A stretch of DNA of 64,000 bases from assembly GCA_034670405.1 (NCBI GenBank), contig JAXDDX010000040.1, positions 2,783,501 through 2,847,500 on the forward strand, given 5' to 3'. Below are positions 27,999 through 42,400 of the stretch, in pieces. The position numbers were made by a program, and so were the translations under genes. This DNA comes from Hoplostethus atlanticus (taxonomy: Eukaryota > Chordata > Actinopteri > Trachichthyiformes > Trachichthyidae). The notes beneath the pieces are model-generated. The model had not been told where the DNA came from and did not search any database. It was given only the letters and a program-made list of their open reading frames with translations. Each line of letters begins with the position of its first letter. Position 1 is the stretch's first letter.

Positions 27999-29940
27999 TT
28001 TGGGCTGTCAGCCTTGCCAAGACTGCCACGTATGGTGACCAACCAGTATTAAAGTCAATTAAAACCATTAAAATCAATATCAACACAATGAAACATGATA
28101 GCATGCGTACATCTGGTAACCTCTTTGGTTAATAACCATCTCAGTGTACATACTAATAGAGTATAGTAGTTAAGTAGTTAATAGTTAAGACAAAGATGGG
28201 TAGACAAACACAAAAATATTCAACATCACCAAGATCACTAATACACAACGACCACAGAACCAATATTAGCGATTATAAACCCACCGTTATTTTCCATAGG
28301 TTCCTTGTGTACGGGCAGTGCCAGAGTAAATGTAATACTCCTTCAGCACTCTTAATGCATTTCTGCACCTGGAGCTGCAGGAACTCTGGATCCTCTCTGA
28401 CACTTGAACTTCCCAATTCAGTTCAGTGACTTTATTGGCATGGCTGATATGGCTGAGCATTTACAGTCCATACATTCAAACCATATTGAGATGATTCATT
28501 TGTGGACTGTACAATAGTACATAATCAATATCAATATCCATAATAAATCCAAGCCACTCTCTTATTAGACATTGGACATTTCTTTCTGTTGGCAGGAACG
28601 ATGCGCTGCCATCGTCAGCTGCTGAGTGCACGAGAGCCTTACAGCCGAGGTCAGTATAGTCACTGGTTTTCATTCCTGACCTTTGTTTCCGAGGCACAGT
28701 TGAAGCCTTCTGGAAACAGTGGTCATAACTGTCATAAATGTCATAACTGTTCATCATCAAAGATCATTTGGATTTAAAAGCTCAAACAAACTGATTCCTC
28801 TGTTCACCGTCCAATTGTGTGTCAACGGAGACGCCAGGTTTGGTCTCTTGATCCGCCCAATGTCATGCATGCAAGTAATTATGTGCATTCTGTTAAGGGT
28901 GGATTTTCATTTTCCTCATAGTTGAAATATTATACAACTGTGACAAAACCTTTTAACTATGATTAGCCCTGCCCAGGTACACAGCCTGCATTTCAACTGC
29001 TTTCCTTTTGATCAACACAGATCAATAGAAACGATAGAAATAAGTGCTTGGAGTTTATGTTCCTTCCAGTCTGGAAAAGGTTAAGACCCCCTGCTGTACT
29101 GGATTTAGTGAGAGTAAAAATAAACAGTGATTATTGGACTTCATGAACAATATTGGCACAGGGCAGGAGGAGTTACCAGGTGTATCCACTAGAGAGCAGT
29201 AGCGCACTAATTCTCTGTTACATCGGCATAAGGCAGAAATCTGACATGTAACACAAAAAAGGAGAGCCTTCCACAAACATAACCGCTAATATCTTTGGCA
29301 GTCCTGGTCCTGGGGATATTTCACTTTTGTTTTGTTCATCACAAATAACATGTTATGAGTTCATGAACAGGTGAAACATTATCTGGGTCTGTACATTGTA
29401 TTTGTGCTGGAAGTATGACAAGGGTTTGGACAAGGGTTGTAAAATGCAATAAATGTAAATAAATAATAACTTGGCGGTGGTTGATCAAGAAGAAGTGAAA
29501 GTGAAGATACTCAAAGTAAAATGTCTCCTTGAAGCACATCTGATTTTTTTTTATAGTAAAGATGGATTTTAATAGAAAACACAGACTCTTAATGGCGTGA
29601 GCACTCCAACTTTTCTCGAGAGACATTGTCTGTCAGTATCATTATCAAGCCACATACTACTCCTACCAGCTGGAGGTTTTTTTCATTTTTTTGGTCTCAT
29701 TTTTTGGAAAGTAACCGAAGCGAAGCAACACAAACATGATCGGTGTCGCCAGGCTTTCCAGATTTTCCACAAACGGGGTCCAAAGCCGCCGCGGAGATAG
29801 TGGAGCGGTGAGGGAGTCCAGCTGAAGGGAATAGGCTGCGTTCGTTTCCCCCGGACAGATATAAATGTGTTGGGGCTTTCCCTCCCTGACATATAGCTCA
29901 GATGCTGTGTTGTCCGTTGAGCATGACCACAGCAGCTGCC

Positions 29941-29944
<4 letters not shown>

Positions 29945-30035
<91 letters not shown>
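29945..30035 (+). repeat. (AC)n microsatellite, 91 bp
   Basis: Uninterrupted CA run in the 36-kb intergenic region. Confidence 0.98.
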
Positions 30036-30039
<4 letters not shown>

Positions 30040-31662
30040 GGCACGCGTCCCAGATTCATTTATGGAAATTAAGCATGACGGTGCACAACCCAACCCACAC
30101 ACACACACACACTCTGTCTCCCCCATGCTGTTCCCCCTCCCAGCCCCACTTTGACCCCCAGCCTCCCAATCCCGTCCCATTAGAATTGGAGATGTTTGCT
30201 CCATCTCTCCAGAGGAAACGTATGCCATCCGTCATCCCTTTGTTCAGCGCTCACCCTCGTCCCTTTTCATCACAAAAAAAAAGTGTCAGAGATGAAGGCC
30301 GAGGGGGGGGGGATTAGCCCGCCGAGTGTCAGCTCGGAGGCAATCTGGCACGTCAACTGAACAACAGGCACAACAGATACACCTCCGCCGTGCCAAACGG
30401 CCCTAACGGCAGATCTCCAACCAGCTCTACTCCCAACGTGTCATCTGGCAAAAAGACAGATTCAACCCAAGCGCTCGCTGATAGATGGCAGCTTAAAGAG
30501 ACGTGGCGGGGAGCGCTTTGTCATCCCCGATCGTCTCCGTTTGTTGAGATGAATGCGTCGTCACTTTGCCGTGATGAATTCAACCGGCTCTACCACCGCA
30601 GGGGAGTGATTCTGAGGGTGACTTACGTCTTGTGTTTCCAGTGTGTGTGTGTGTGCGCCGTAGACTGGCAAGCTGGGCCTCTCTCAACTTTCTCTTTCAT
30701 CTGTTCGCATAGAGCAGGGTTAAAGCGTACTCCGCTGAAGGGTAGAGAGAGAGAGAGAGAGAGGCAGAAAGAAGGAGAGAGGGCTGAGCTTCTACTTGAC
30801 AGTCATGAGAAAGCATTTGTAGCAAACCCTTCATTCCTCTAACATGGTGAATGTAGGTCAAGAAATAGCAAAGAGCCTGTCTGCCTGTGTGTGGCCACAG
30901 ATCATTCTGGCTGTCACTGCTTGGCCTTGTGTGTGTGTGTGTGTGTGTGTGCGTGTGTGTGTGTGTGTATCTCTGTCTGTCATTGTGTCTAACCTCTGCA
31001 TGTCACCTTGGCAGAGCGGTGTGCATGTCTGTCTGTTGGCACGTGAGTTTGCGCGATTGTCCGTCCCCTCTGCTTCCACCCCCGAGGCATTGTGGGTAAG
31101 TGGGTCAGACTCCCATCGCTCCCGGGCTAATGATGGTGCTCCTCCTTTTCCTTCTCCTCTCCTCTCTCCTCCTCATTCCTCCTCCTCTTCCCCAACTCAC
31201 CTGCCATATTCTGCTCTGCTGCTCTGTGTTGTGTAGGGGGGGCGTCTGTCCTCGCCCTTCAAAGAGACGCATGACTAAGGATGAAAGGGATTAGGATCAT
31301 TCTCATACTGCGTGCATAATACAAACAGTAGCTACTGTATGTTAACCCACATTTCACTACCTGTCAAGTTATAGTAATGCATGCTGAACACAAACATTTC
31401 AGCACGCTCAATTCAATGCATACTGAAGTGTATACTTACTGCAATGTAGGGTGATTTGCTCAATACGTGGCAGGAAATACAGTCTGAGATTCTGGGGGAC
31501 ATTTATTCTGGAGAAATCCTCAAAATGAATACTAGAGTACGAGAAAGAAACTTGATGTGATTCTCCATCCATCCATTCATCCAGTGGAACAGTCCCTCTG
31601 TTCTTCTACACTGATGATGCTGACCTGGATAGTAAGTGCCTGATCAGCACTGAGGCTTCTCT

Positions 31663-31699
<37 letters not shown>

Positions 31700-32035
31700 G
31701 ATAGCAAGTTTTTTAAAGTGGATGTCTGCTGAGGCCTGATAACATTGTCTGTTATTGCAGACTTGGCACTGTCACATTTAAACCGAGCGAGGTGACTCAC
31801 CCAGTTTGTTAATATGTCACCCCCCCCCCCCCAGTGCCCAATGAGGCAAACAGGGTTAATTGTTAATTGTAATTGTGCCCTCGGGGGCAGAGTGGCAGAG
31901 CAACACTATGCCCCTATGGTGATGGGCCACACCCAAGGCAACAAGTTTCACCGCATGCCAAGTAACTACTTTCTTTTTCTCTTTAACTTTGACAAGAGAA
32001 CTGCTTGCAATCCACCTGTCATATCAGGAAACTAC

Positions 32036-32349
32036 CTCAATACCCAGAAATCATGTGACATCAGTAAACTACGCACACAACCACGCTCATGTTTACCAAC
32101 CTGACGGGTCTGTGATGCTTTTTTTACGTTTAACGTTGGTGAGTCCAGCTTTCTCTGGACGTAACGCTCACTCACTGCTGTGGAGGAGACAGTTTGTATT
32201 TCACTGTAAAGATTTGATCTGTCCTTTCCTGTGGGCTGGGAAGTGTCTCCATCAGGGGGGATGGGACGCTCTTCTCTGCTGCAGCTCCACTTTGTGATTT
32301 GGGCTGATACGACGTGTGTATTTCTACATTAAAGTAGCTTTAAATGAAG
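32036..32349 (+). repeat. interspersed repeat, copy 2 (unnamed family)
   Basis: Longer copy of the element at 27542-27778 with the same ordered blocks. The extra middle part includes TTTCTCTGGACGTAACGCTCA and CTGTGGGCTGGGAAGTGTCT. The end ATTAAAGTAGCTTTAAATGAAG matches the end of copy 1. Confidence 0.75.
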
Positions 32350-34283
32350 CTAACTAAGTTTCCCTTACTTTTCTCTGCTTCTCTGTGCTCGTGTTAGTAT
32401 TCTGGTGCTGTTTTAAGCTGTGTTGTGTTGGTTGGTTACCGTGGCAGCCGAGGGTCCATTTCATCTATGCCCTGAGAGCTGTGGACCTTCCTCTCTCTGT
32501 CAGCGAGGGTTTACTTCCCAAGATGGATCGCCTGTGGACACAATACCAGGGTCCCGACCCAATGGGCTGCCCAGCTATGCCCTAATTAACTTCATACCAA
32601 TTAATCTACAGGACTGTGCCCCGCTCCGTCACCTCGGTCTGTTTTGTTAAGGGGTCTCAATCGCTCAGGGCCTAGGCTAAACGTGACAGGAATGAATCAG
32701 GTTCTAATCTAATTGGTGATAATGGATTTTCTCTAAAGAGAGGAGACAAACGAGGGAATAGCGGTCGGCCATTAGCTGTTTGAGGCAGGCTCATGACTGG
32801 ACCCGGGCTACGGATGTCTCTTTGTGTTTCTCTGAACAGCCCAGAGTTTTAGCTGGAGATAACAAGGTCAGAGTGTCATGGTGTTAGGATGTGTTCCCCC
32901 AAAGGCTGTATTGATTGCAATAGTGAAAAAGAGGGGTCAGAGGGTGGAAGTGCTGCAGGGGAACCAATGGAATACATTTTCTAAATAAACAGGTTTTTTA
33001 TTCACCATTCAAGTTAGAAAAGTGGTTTTGAACTCCCTAACTTGCTAACTAACTGGTAAATAGGTGGAGATTAAGGCATTTACATTGGTCCTATTTACAC
33101 TAGTGAAAACTGTGGCTTTTTAATACCCACTTCCAGAGTGTTTTGTAGACAAAATGTGACCCATGAAACCTTGGTTTTGTAGCTAGAATTGTATTATTTC
33201 AAGCGTCACTCCATAATGAAACATCATTGGTCTTTATCTTTACAAAACACAGTGCAACCGTGGACCCCGTGGACGTGGCGGACCAAAGCTACATTCACAT
33301 TCTGTCTATTTAACCAACAAAAGCGTCTGTCTTTGGCTGCAGCTCTCTTCAAAACCCAGGTATGAAAAGTCCCATTCTCCCCCGGTGCAAACAGGTCCAT
33401 TGTCGTCGCTCTAAACCGTTGGATTAGCGGTGTTTTGTGAAAGCTCAGTATCAGGTCACAGCTGGAATACGGTCGACTACACCGTGAGCACACCTCTCTG
33501 GAGTATACATGACGACATGTGCAGCTATTCCTCAGTTCTGTCAGATGGAAGGAAAACAGTGACTTTGCCCCGGGGCTGTGTACGTCGCTGCATGTGAGCG
33601 TGTATTTCTGCAGGAGACGAGCTGGATTTAAAACCCACTAACCTGGATTTTGATGTTGCAGTTCAAAACTCTTCCATAAATATAGATAACCGCACATTCA
33701 ATCAACCAACACCTTCACCCCTCAGAAATCCTCTGCAGGCGAAGACATGCGTTGCTATACATTATTACACCGTGCTGTCAGGTCACGTTAAGGTTGGATC
33801 GCATGCAGTCACACTTTTAGTCTGAAAGAGCGCTTAATCCACACTCCTCATCATTGCCAGGTACGTGTTGGCACCTGTACCACACACACACACACACACA
33901 CATTCCCAGGAATCCTGGTTTCCATGCAGGTGACTTGGAGAGAGCCCAAGGAGAAAAGAAAAGGAGGGATAGGCGGGTAGAGACGAAGAAGGGAACTGCC
34001 CGAGGTTGTGAGTTTGGAGTCCTCCTCCTGGAGTCGACCTCCTGCGACACGTTGCAGCGTTATTGCTTCATATCAAACCGCCTGTGATGAAACACAGTGT
34101 AGTGGCAGAGCATGGACGCCTCCGCTGACTCACACGGACCATCATGCATCATTGTTGACAGCAGAGACAAAAATAAAAATCGATGTTTAGATTTGGTTTG
34201 CTGACAATCAGAAATCTCCCGGTAGGATGGAAAGTCTCTTGAGTGCGCTGTGCAAGCCTGTTTTGTTTTCCTATTTTTTTCCG

Positions 34284-34327
<44 letters not shown>

Positions 34328-35584
34328 AAATTCTTCCTATTGAACGGGCCATATGTGCCCCTCGCTGGCCCTTATTAGCAGCTCACGTCAGAGGGAGTGA
34401 TTGAGCGTGTGGGTGACTCAGGCGGGCAGATGAGTGATTCTGTTCTGCTTACTCAGTGATAACCTGATAACCTAAATCCCTCTCCTCCACTCCCTCTGAC
34501 CCCAGATGTGTTGCTTCGCGTGATGTCTGCTTTACCCAGCGTCCCAGTATTTTGTTCACCTTTTGTTCCTCCCACCGTTCCCTGCCTCTCTTCGAGCTCC
34601 CTCTACACTCCCTTTTTCTAGCGGGGCAGATAGTCCTGTCTCTGTTTTTGCTCTGTTTACAGTACATTGTATGCAGGCAAAAGGGCTAATTTGTGTGAGC
34701 TATGGTGTGGTCTTGTTGTTGAGTTTAGAGGTTGTTCAGTGTAAGAATAAAGAAAATGGCATCGGCTCATATCCTTTAATCTTTGCTCTTTTCTTTAGTT
34801 CTTCTCTTCGTGCTCTCACTCTCGGCTTCATGCAACGCGACAGCTTGTGTGACGTGCCAAAGTGAGATTGTCGATGAAAGAGATCATTTTGATTTGAGAA
34901 TGATAACAGTAATCACCATAACAGCAATTCATTCATGATGCTGCTCAGGCTCTCTGCTCAGGCACAGTAGGCAGATCCCCAAACAGTTTATGAGTTAGAT
35001 ACTGGAAAGATTATCAAACCACAGGGATGCGGATTTACTGTCTTGTCTTTTTTTTTTTACTGAGCATGCAAAAGTGCTTTCAGCGAACTTACATTGACAA
35101 TCGACAAATGTCCTGATCATTACCTCTCAGGGATGATTCAACTCTTCGTTCCGAGTTGCACAACTTCCAGGACCAGCGATATTGTCTTTGTTTCATTATT
35201 CATTTTCATCTGATCCATAATTCATGGTTTTATGAAGTGGCTCTATATGCAGAGGCGCCGCAGGGGGTCCCACACTGCAGTTGTCTAGCAGTTGTCATGC
35301 CACGTACTCGCATCATCTGTCCCAGATTATGGCGGGGGGGGGGCAAGGGAACAATTGGGCTTTTGGATTGTAGAGCGGTCGGGATGGGAGGGGTGATGAG
35401 ATGAGAGAGCTGGTGGCAAAGAATAGCTGAGAGACCGAGAGTTTTAAAATGTTAAACTCGAAGAATGAAAAGCAAGTGATGAAGGGATGTGGAAGTGCCG
35501 CTTCATTGGGAAGGAAAAAATGAGGAGGAAAGTGGGATGAGAGAAGGAATGGATGGATGGGTGGATAGTCACAGAAGTTGGAGG

Positions 35585-35715
35585 ATGGCCAGGTGGTTAG
35601 TGGGAGACTGTCCCGTAGCCAGAACATCACAGGTTTGTTCCCCCCAGCTGCCAATGTGTCCATCAACAGTCACATGTCCTGTCAAACACACTGAGCCCTT
35701 ACTAGCCCTGATCCA
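35585..35715 (+). repeat. tRNA-derived SINE-like remnant
   Basis: Begins with a tRNA-like head (GGTGGTTAGTGGGAGACTG, then a box-B-like GGTTTGTTCCCC), followed by GCTGCCAATGTGTCC and CACTGAGCCCTTAC. This matches the layout of common teleost repeats whose body reads TTGAGCAAGACACTGAACCC. It is diverged and non-functional. Confidence 0.55.
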
Positions 35716-36471
35716 GGACCCTTTTATGGCAACCGTTGTTGCCTCTCCCACTGGACTGTTTGAACAGGTGATGGAGAAGGTAGGAAAATCATCCTCTCAT
35801 CAATATCTTCACTTTTGATGCTTTCAGTTAAGAAATAGAGAGGTATAGATGCACAAAATTGCTGCCGTCTACCTTTCGACCGCTGGTGGCAGCAGTGTAG
35901 TCTTCATGATGTGAGCCGACTGATCACAAGGTAGAAGAGGTTTCACGCTACATAAGTAGCTGACAACAGCCAGAATGAAAATGGAGAAAGTACCAATAGA
36001 AAAGTTGGTAGTAGTTAGCAGTATGGAGCACACTGCTGTGTTGTGGGAGCGTCTGGTGAAGTTTGATAGCTGGACATAAGTATTGTTTAATGACAGTGGG
36101 TTTTTCTTCAGAAGAACAGAATAGTGTGAACGCACCCCAAAATAAAGTAAAACTCTCATATGCAGTGTGATGGAGAGAATGAAACAGGAGATGTGAGCAA
36201 GTACAGGTGGAGGGTGTTAGGAGAAGGGGAGAGGATGACGACAGAACGGGGTGATGATGACTTATCTCTTCCTGGGGGCCCTTGTGGTGGGGGGCCCGTC
36301 CCCTGGGCTCTGAACCCTGCTCTTCTGTTAAACCCCGTAATGAGTGTGTGGGGGAGGGTGTGTTGGACTGGGACCCTCAGAGGCAGTTAGAAGGGTGTGT
36401 GTATATGACAGAGACCTCCAGAGGCCGTTGGAAAGTGTGTTTGTGTGCGACCGCAAAGCTCAGGCCAAGGG

Positions 36472-36529
<58 letters not shown>

Positions 36530-39253
36530 ACAAGAGTGTGTGGTGATGGGGGTGAGGGTGGGGGGGTTCAGTGACCTCACAGCCAAGAAACACAAAAGAG
36601 CCTCGGCGCATGCAGGCCTGACCTGCGACCCAAAGAGTCTAGTTGCACCCATCCGCTCCCTCCCTCCATCACCGCCATCCCCTCTTCCACCTCTCATCTA
36701 CCTCTATCCCCTCTTTTCCTCTCTGGGGATCATCCCTCGTTCAGATGGAGGTGCGGGGCAGCAGCTGGTCGTCTGGAAAGAAGGGAAGTGGATGTGGATG
36801 GAGGGGTGGATGAGGGGGAAAAGGGAGGGACGGTTAGAAAAGAGGAAAATTGATCTTATTTATGAGTTTGCGGTAACCTTTGGCACAGATTTGCACTGTT
36901 GTCAGATGGTCTTTGACTTCAGGAGTCAAAGGAAAATTAGTTCTAGATTTACTACCATGCAATGCAATCATGTCTAAACCTGTAATGTGTTTGTCTTGAT
37001 ATCCTGTTTGCATGTATATGATTGAAAAGTGTGATATGTGAAAAATATGTGCTTATGTGCTTAAAATCATGTATATTTCAGTTCCTTCTGTTTTTCCTAT
37101 ACTATACAACTATACAATTAAATGATTATTATTGCTGATATAAATAAATAAATCACTTAATTATTTACATGTTATGAAAAAATGAAAATAATGACAAGAT
37201 GCATTCAGACACAGTGGACCAATAATATCTCTGTGATCCTAGAATAATCATTTAAGTGATATAAAAAAAAAGAGATCATCATAATCCCCATCTCATCTTC
37301 ACCCTCTTCTCCTCCTTCTCCTCCTCCTCCTCCTCCCGCTCCTCTTCATCTCCATTGTCACCCTCCCAACCCCCCAGGGTGTCTCCGATGTCCCAGGGGG
37401 AACCTGCTGCCAAACGGCGGTAAATCACCATCTGTCTCAACTCTGTGATCACCTGACCTGAAATCGTCAACCTTGACCTTTAACCCTCCACCCCCACACG
37501 TGCCTGCTGGCCTGTTACCCTGCACACACACACACACAGACAGCAAACACACACACACACACACACAAAATGAGCACATAATATCAGTCCAACCCAGTAG
37601 CCTTGGTACTGTATAACTGGTAACTCCCCTAATGCCTCCCCCCTCCCCCTTTAGGACATGGGGGGTCTTTTTGATTCAGAGCTACGGCAGCTTAGCATCT
37701 GCTGAACCCCTCCACACTCTCTCTCTCTCTCTCTCTCTCACATACACACACACACACACACACCTCCCTCCTTTCCCCACCAGGGTTTTAGGGATTGCTC
37801 TGGGAGAAACGTGTAGGGAAGAGCAGGGGGGTGGGGAGTGGTGGGGTGAAGGAACAATGGCTGACTAAGGGAAGGAGGAGTGTGTTGTGGTTTTCAATTA
37901 ATATAGTAACACGTGCAGCTATAGCTAGAACTGTGTTTTATAACGTGTTGAGATGTCCAGAGAGGCCCTCAGTGGTCGTCGCTACATGTTCGTAGAAGTT
38001 TGTTGACTTCATTTGCCCCTGAGCACATGGCAGAGCCGGATTCAGCTGCTCTGCAACAGCCTTTTTATATGAGCGTGTGTCAGTTTTTCCGTTTTTCTCA
38101 CATTCCAGCGAGTGAAGGTAACAGAGCCGTACACTAGCATTATAAAACCCAGAGGAACGCTGTGGTCGCTCGGAGCCCCGTCCGCTGCCCAGGCATCTTC
38201 TCTCTCCACAACTCACGTTTTAACGGCAGCACCAAGGCAAACCAGGCTCATCCTGCTGCCTGAGAGTTTACGTGATTGTGTTTCACTGACCCTTTTTTTT
38301 GGGTCATTTTTGCAAAGAGGGAAAATCAATTTCTTTTCTACATTTTGAATTCACTACTTTGATGTTGTATTGCTCCATTTGCATTTTCTAGTTTATGCCG
38401 CTTCATCTCTTTCATGTTCAGAATATATTGTCTCTTCACTGTCATGCACTTGTTTAGTAGCATGTTTGGTATCATAGCATCAGTCTGAATATCGTGTCTT
38501 TTCGGGTGAAAAAGATCAACAAGAATCTAATACCCAGGAAAATTGTTCTCACTTTCTGGCATCTGGAAAAAATCTTATCACATAAAGCATAATAAAAAAA
38601 GCAAAGTCAACAATAACAGTGGCTGTGTTATTTTTAACTCGCTCATACTTCCATGGAGTTCCATAAATAGGTGTGTGAAGGAAACGGCAGAGTGTTGATG
38701 GAGGACTGAGCCGTGGCAGACAGCCGGGTGGCTGAATCAAGCGGAAGACCATGCAGAGAGGAGCTGCCAGTTATGACAGAGTACCTGCATCCAGGCCAGG
38801 CCTTTTCCAACAGCAGCCTCACAGCCTCTGAATACCAGGAAACACGGCGTATAAATAGCTCTGCGGCTGTACGCCTGATCGAGAGGACCAATAGAAACAA
38901 TGCAAGAGAAGACGCTTGAAGACATTTCTGAGTCATCTGCATTGTTACCATGCAATATGAATTAGATTAAACCACACAGGCTACCAAGGAAATAGAGTGA
39001 GGAGAGGCAATATGAAATCTGGCTAGTCTGCCCATGACTGCCAAATTACATTTATAGGCACAACTGGGAAATAGACAGTGACTCATGATCACACACAAAG
39101 ACCCTGCAACTGTGGATCGCCTGCATTGCTATCAGAAATGACCAATGTTACCAAAACCTGATTTTTGCAAATTAGGGTAGTATAGTGTAGTACAGTGAAA
39201 TGCTATTAATACTGTATAGCAGAGTTGCTCAAATCCGGGCCTCGGGGTCCAGA

Positions 39254-39377
39254 GTGCTGCTGGTTTTCTCTCCTACCAGGAAGTTCATTGCATTCACCTG
39301 GCATCCCAGGTCTTAATCAATCCCTGATTAGACAGCTAGAATGGAAACTACCTGGCAGAATAGAAAACCAGCAGTAC
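39254..39377. repeat. short fold-back element
   Basis: Inverted arms at 39254-39280 and 39351-39377 are 27 bp each with about five differences; the shared core is CTGCTGGTTTTCT. The centre is about 70 bp. The layout suggests a small non-autonomous DNA element; no target-site duplication was identified. Confidence 0.55.
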
Positions 39378-40715
39378 CCTGACCTGCTGTATAGGCTTGT
39401 ATATGCAGCTGCAGCACATACCGCCATGAATAACCAGGAATTTAGCCAGCCCACCTAGCAAGGAATTAGCAGGTTGTGTTCACAGTGAAAAATCACAGTC
39501 CTTCATCTGTCCACCATCTGTATGGTGGACTACCGAGGAGCTCAGCGGGGCAGGTAGAGTCAAGCCGAAACAGGCGTGGATGGCCTTGAGTCTACGCTGC
39601 GATCGTATCTCTGCCTGATGTAATTTATGTCCACCTTCCTCTCAGTTCTAAGAAACAAGGATGGACTACACCATAGAAAACACTCGGGGAAAAACAAGTT
39701 TACTCTATTGACTTCCCTTTGTTTGTGTACTCTGTGCCGCTTTCACATTTAAAGAGGCTCTCTCTAAACAGACCTTGATAGATTTCCTGTTCGAGGAGGA
39801 ATGAGGTTGAAAATATGAGGATATAAAATGATGACCCAATACAAAGAATCCCTTACTCCCTTCTGTGTCTCTACTTCGCTGATGGTCTCATGATTTTTAG
39901 CTGATGTTCTTTTTCTTCTTTTTTTAGCACATCTCTTGTACAGTATCAGTCTATGGTCACAGCAATACTGCCAGGAGACTACGGCTCTGGCTGCTGCACT
40001 TCTTACCATTGGTTCATTATAATCATGGCAATTTAAGAAGTGAAGCTGCTGTTGCACTCATTTAAAATCACTGTGGCCAGTCAGCGAAATGCCTAAAATA
40101 TAAAATGGAAAAGCAGCGTTGTCAAGTGTAAGCATCTGTACAGCATTTTTTCACAAAGACATTGTTATTAATTGAGCCCAAGAATCCTTGCTGCATTGAA
40201 TGAGGCCCCCAAGGAAATTATGAAGGACAGCACACACTATGTTTCATAACTCCTAGGTTACTGGTATCTACAGTACATATATAATATATATATATATATA
40301 TATATAGTGTGTACTGTAAGGGCTTTCTCATCTCTCCACCTTTACCGTATGTTACACCCAGCAGGACCAAAGAAAGAGCCACACAGGGGCGAGCGATGAC
40401 GTTGTGTCTTCCAGGCCCCCTGAATTATTTCCTCCTCTCTGAAGTCCTCTGGTTCAGCTGAGGGTCAGAGACTGAGCTCTGATGAGGTTCCTGCTAGTTA
40501 ACTGGAAGTCATTGAAAATACAATCAACTGGCACAGGTGGAGCTGTAAACAATAGTTGGCCTGCGGTTTTGGTTCTGTAGCGAATATGGGGGTGTGGAAA
40601 ACAGACCTTCTCTGGGTGCAGGAAATGTGTCTTGTGTTACCTAAGAGGGGAAACAGAAATGTTTATCAATGTCATTGTCATATTTAAACTTTGAACTTTG
40701 AAAGTTTGGGTTTCA

Positions 40716-40751
<36 letters not shown>

Positions 40752-42400
40752 GTTGCCCAAAGCTCAGGTAGCCGATGAGAGAGATTAGACAATTATGTAA
40801 CCAGAAAAATGAGGATCCCACAACACTCTAGTTAGAAGGAAGTGCACATCCCTGTTCCTGGCTTGATAAAAGAGACACCATCAGACAAACAACAAAGCTT
40901 TTATTTTTTGACAAGTACAGCGTTAAAAAAAAAAAAATCAACTCCTTTCTCTGTTTACTTTCCAACACAGACACTCAGACGCCCTCTCTGCAGCTGCTCC
41001 AGAAAGATGACTTTTCATGTGTACTGAGGCTTCAGTCTGGCTGGCATAGACTACTCATACATCAACAACAGCAAAGAGTGGTTCGCCTAGTTTGTTTGTA
41101 TTTATTTGGTTATTTATAATACAGAGATTTGGGTAACATACAGGCTTTGAGTCCTGAGGCATCTGACAAAAGGACTTAGAGATAGAGTGATATTGTTTTC
41201 AACTTGTAGGTAAGTATGAACAGGACAAAATCTGACGCCTATACCTGCACAAGGGGACGGCAAAGGTCACCCATCTTCCAGATCAGACTGTGGCTGGACT
41301 GTGTGTGTGTGTGTCTGAGTCTTTGGGTGTGGAAGGTGGTGGGCGGGCGGGTATTTTCAGCTCAGACTCAGACAGTCCCCTTACTCTCTCTCTCTCTCTC
41401 CAGCCCTACTAATCAGCAAAGTTACAGGCTTGTTTTCTCAAGGGTAGGGCTTAGATACAGACATGCGGATATAGGGTAAAGGTTAACCAGTCAGAGGCAA
41501 AAGGATTTTTATTTTTACAAAAAGTGAGCAAAAAAAATCCCCTCCTTTACATTCCCATTGGATCAAGAGAAACTACTCAACCGCTATCAAACACCCACAG
41601 TATCCAATAAGATTCTGCTTTGATTGCCTCACACACAGCTCTCCGCTGCTTCAATGTGGCAAACATACTAATTGCATCACTCTTACTCTTAACACTCATC
41701 CGAGTGTTTTGCCTCTCCTCTTTAACTCAAAGACGGAAGTGAAAAAGAAGAATCACAGAGGTTTCTGTAGAGAAAACGCTCTTGTTCTCATGGGAACAGT
41801 GCGGTAAGTATTACATCCCTTCTGCACACACGTGGACAAAGACGGAAAACACTCCACTCTCCTTAGAGTTGAGGTCATCCTGAATTAGTTAATTAAAGCA
41901 GGTTGTTGCCAAAACATTAGATCATCCCCTGGCTTGTTTTGCCATTAGCTGAACCCAAGCCCCCCACGGGCCCCCCACGGGCCCCTTCCTTTTGGATAAC
42001 ATGAGGGAGACTTTGTTTAGAGTAGACCTTGTCTAATTTTTGAAATAACTGCTGTGAAGCTGAACCTGTACTAACTCTCTTGCTCATCATTCAGGTCCAG
42101 ACTATGTAAATATTGTTGTTATAGATCTAATTTACACAGTGGTAAAACTCGCTCTATCCAATTTCATTCTTCCTCATGAAAAAGGGCTGTACTAATCCTG
42201 TAATAAATCCCATAAATCCCTATAGGCATATTATAGGAGTATTATAGGAATATTACAGTGATATCGTAGGAGATTAGAAATAGCATAACGTATGACAAGA
42301 TCACTATAAACTCTACTGAGTACCACATACAGTCCCTGTAGGAATATTAGACACAATACTACAGTAGTTTTCGTCAGGGCTACAGCGGCAGGACCTGAGT

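Larger units (their letters stand above)
24634..42400. other. intergenic region, upstream side of cox4i2
   Basis: No coding exon was recognised over about 17.8 kb. Contents: large CA/GT tracts (25163-25241, 26027-26086, 29945-30035, 34286-34325, 36477-36525), a two-copy interspersed repeat (27542-27778 and 32036-32349), a short 16-bp tandem (27952-27998), a tRNA-like SINE remnant (35585-35715), a fold-back element (39254-39377), an AT run near 40275-40306, and a strong donor-like site (GCG|GTAAGT) at 41803/41804. The unidentified cox4i2 promoter and first exon must lie in the first few kilobases; E-box CACGTG at 25070-25075 is the only obvious motif there. Confidence 0.5.

Noticed and set aside
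33224-33493. 89-codon frame on -
   Set aside because: No recognised family, no flanking exon signals.
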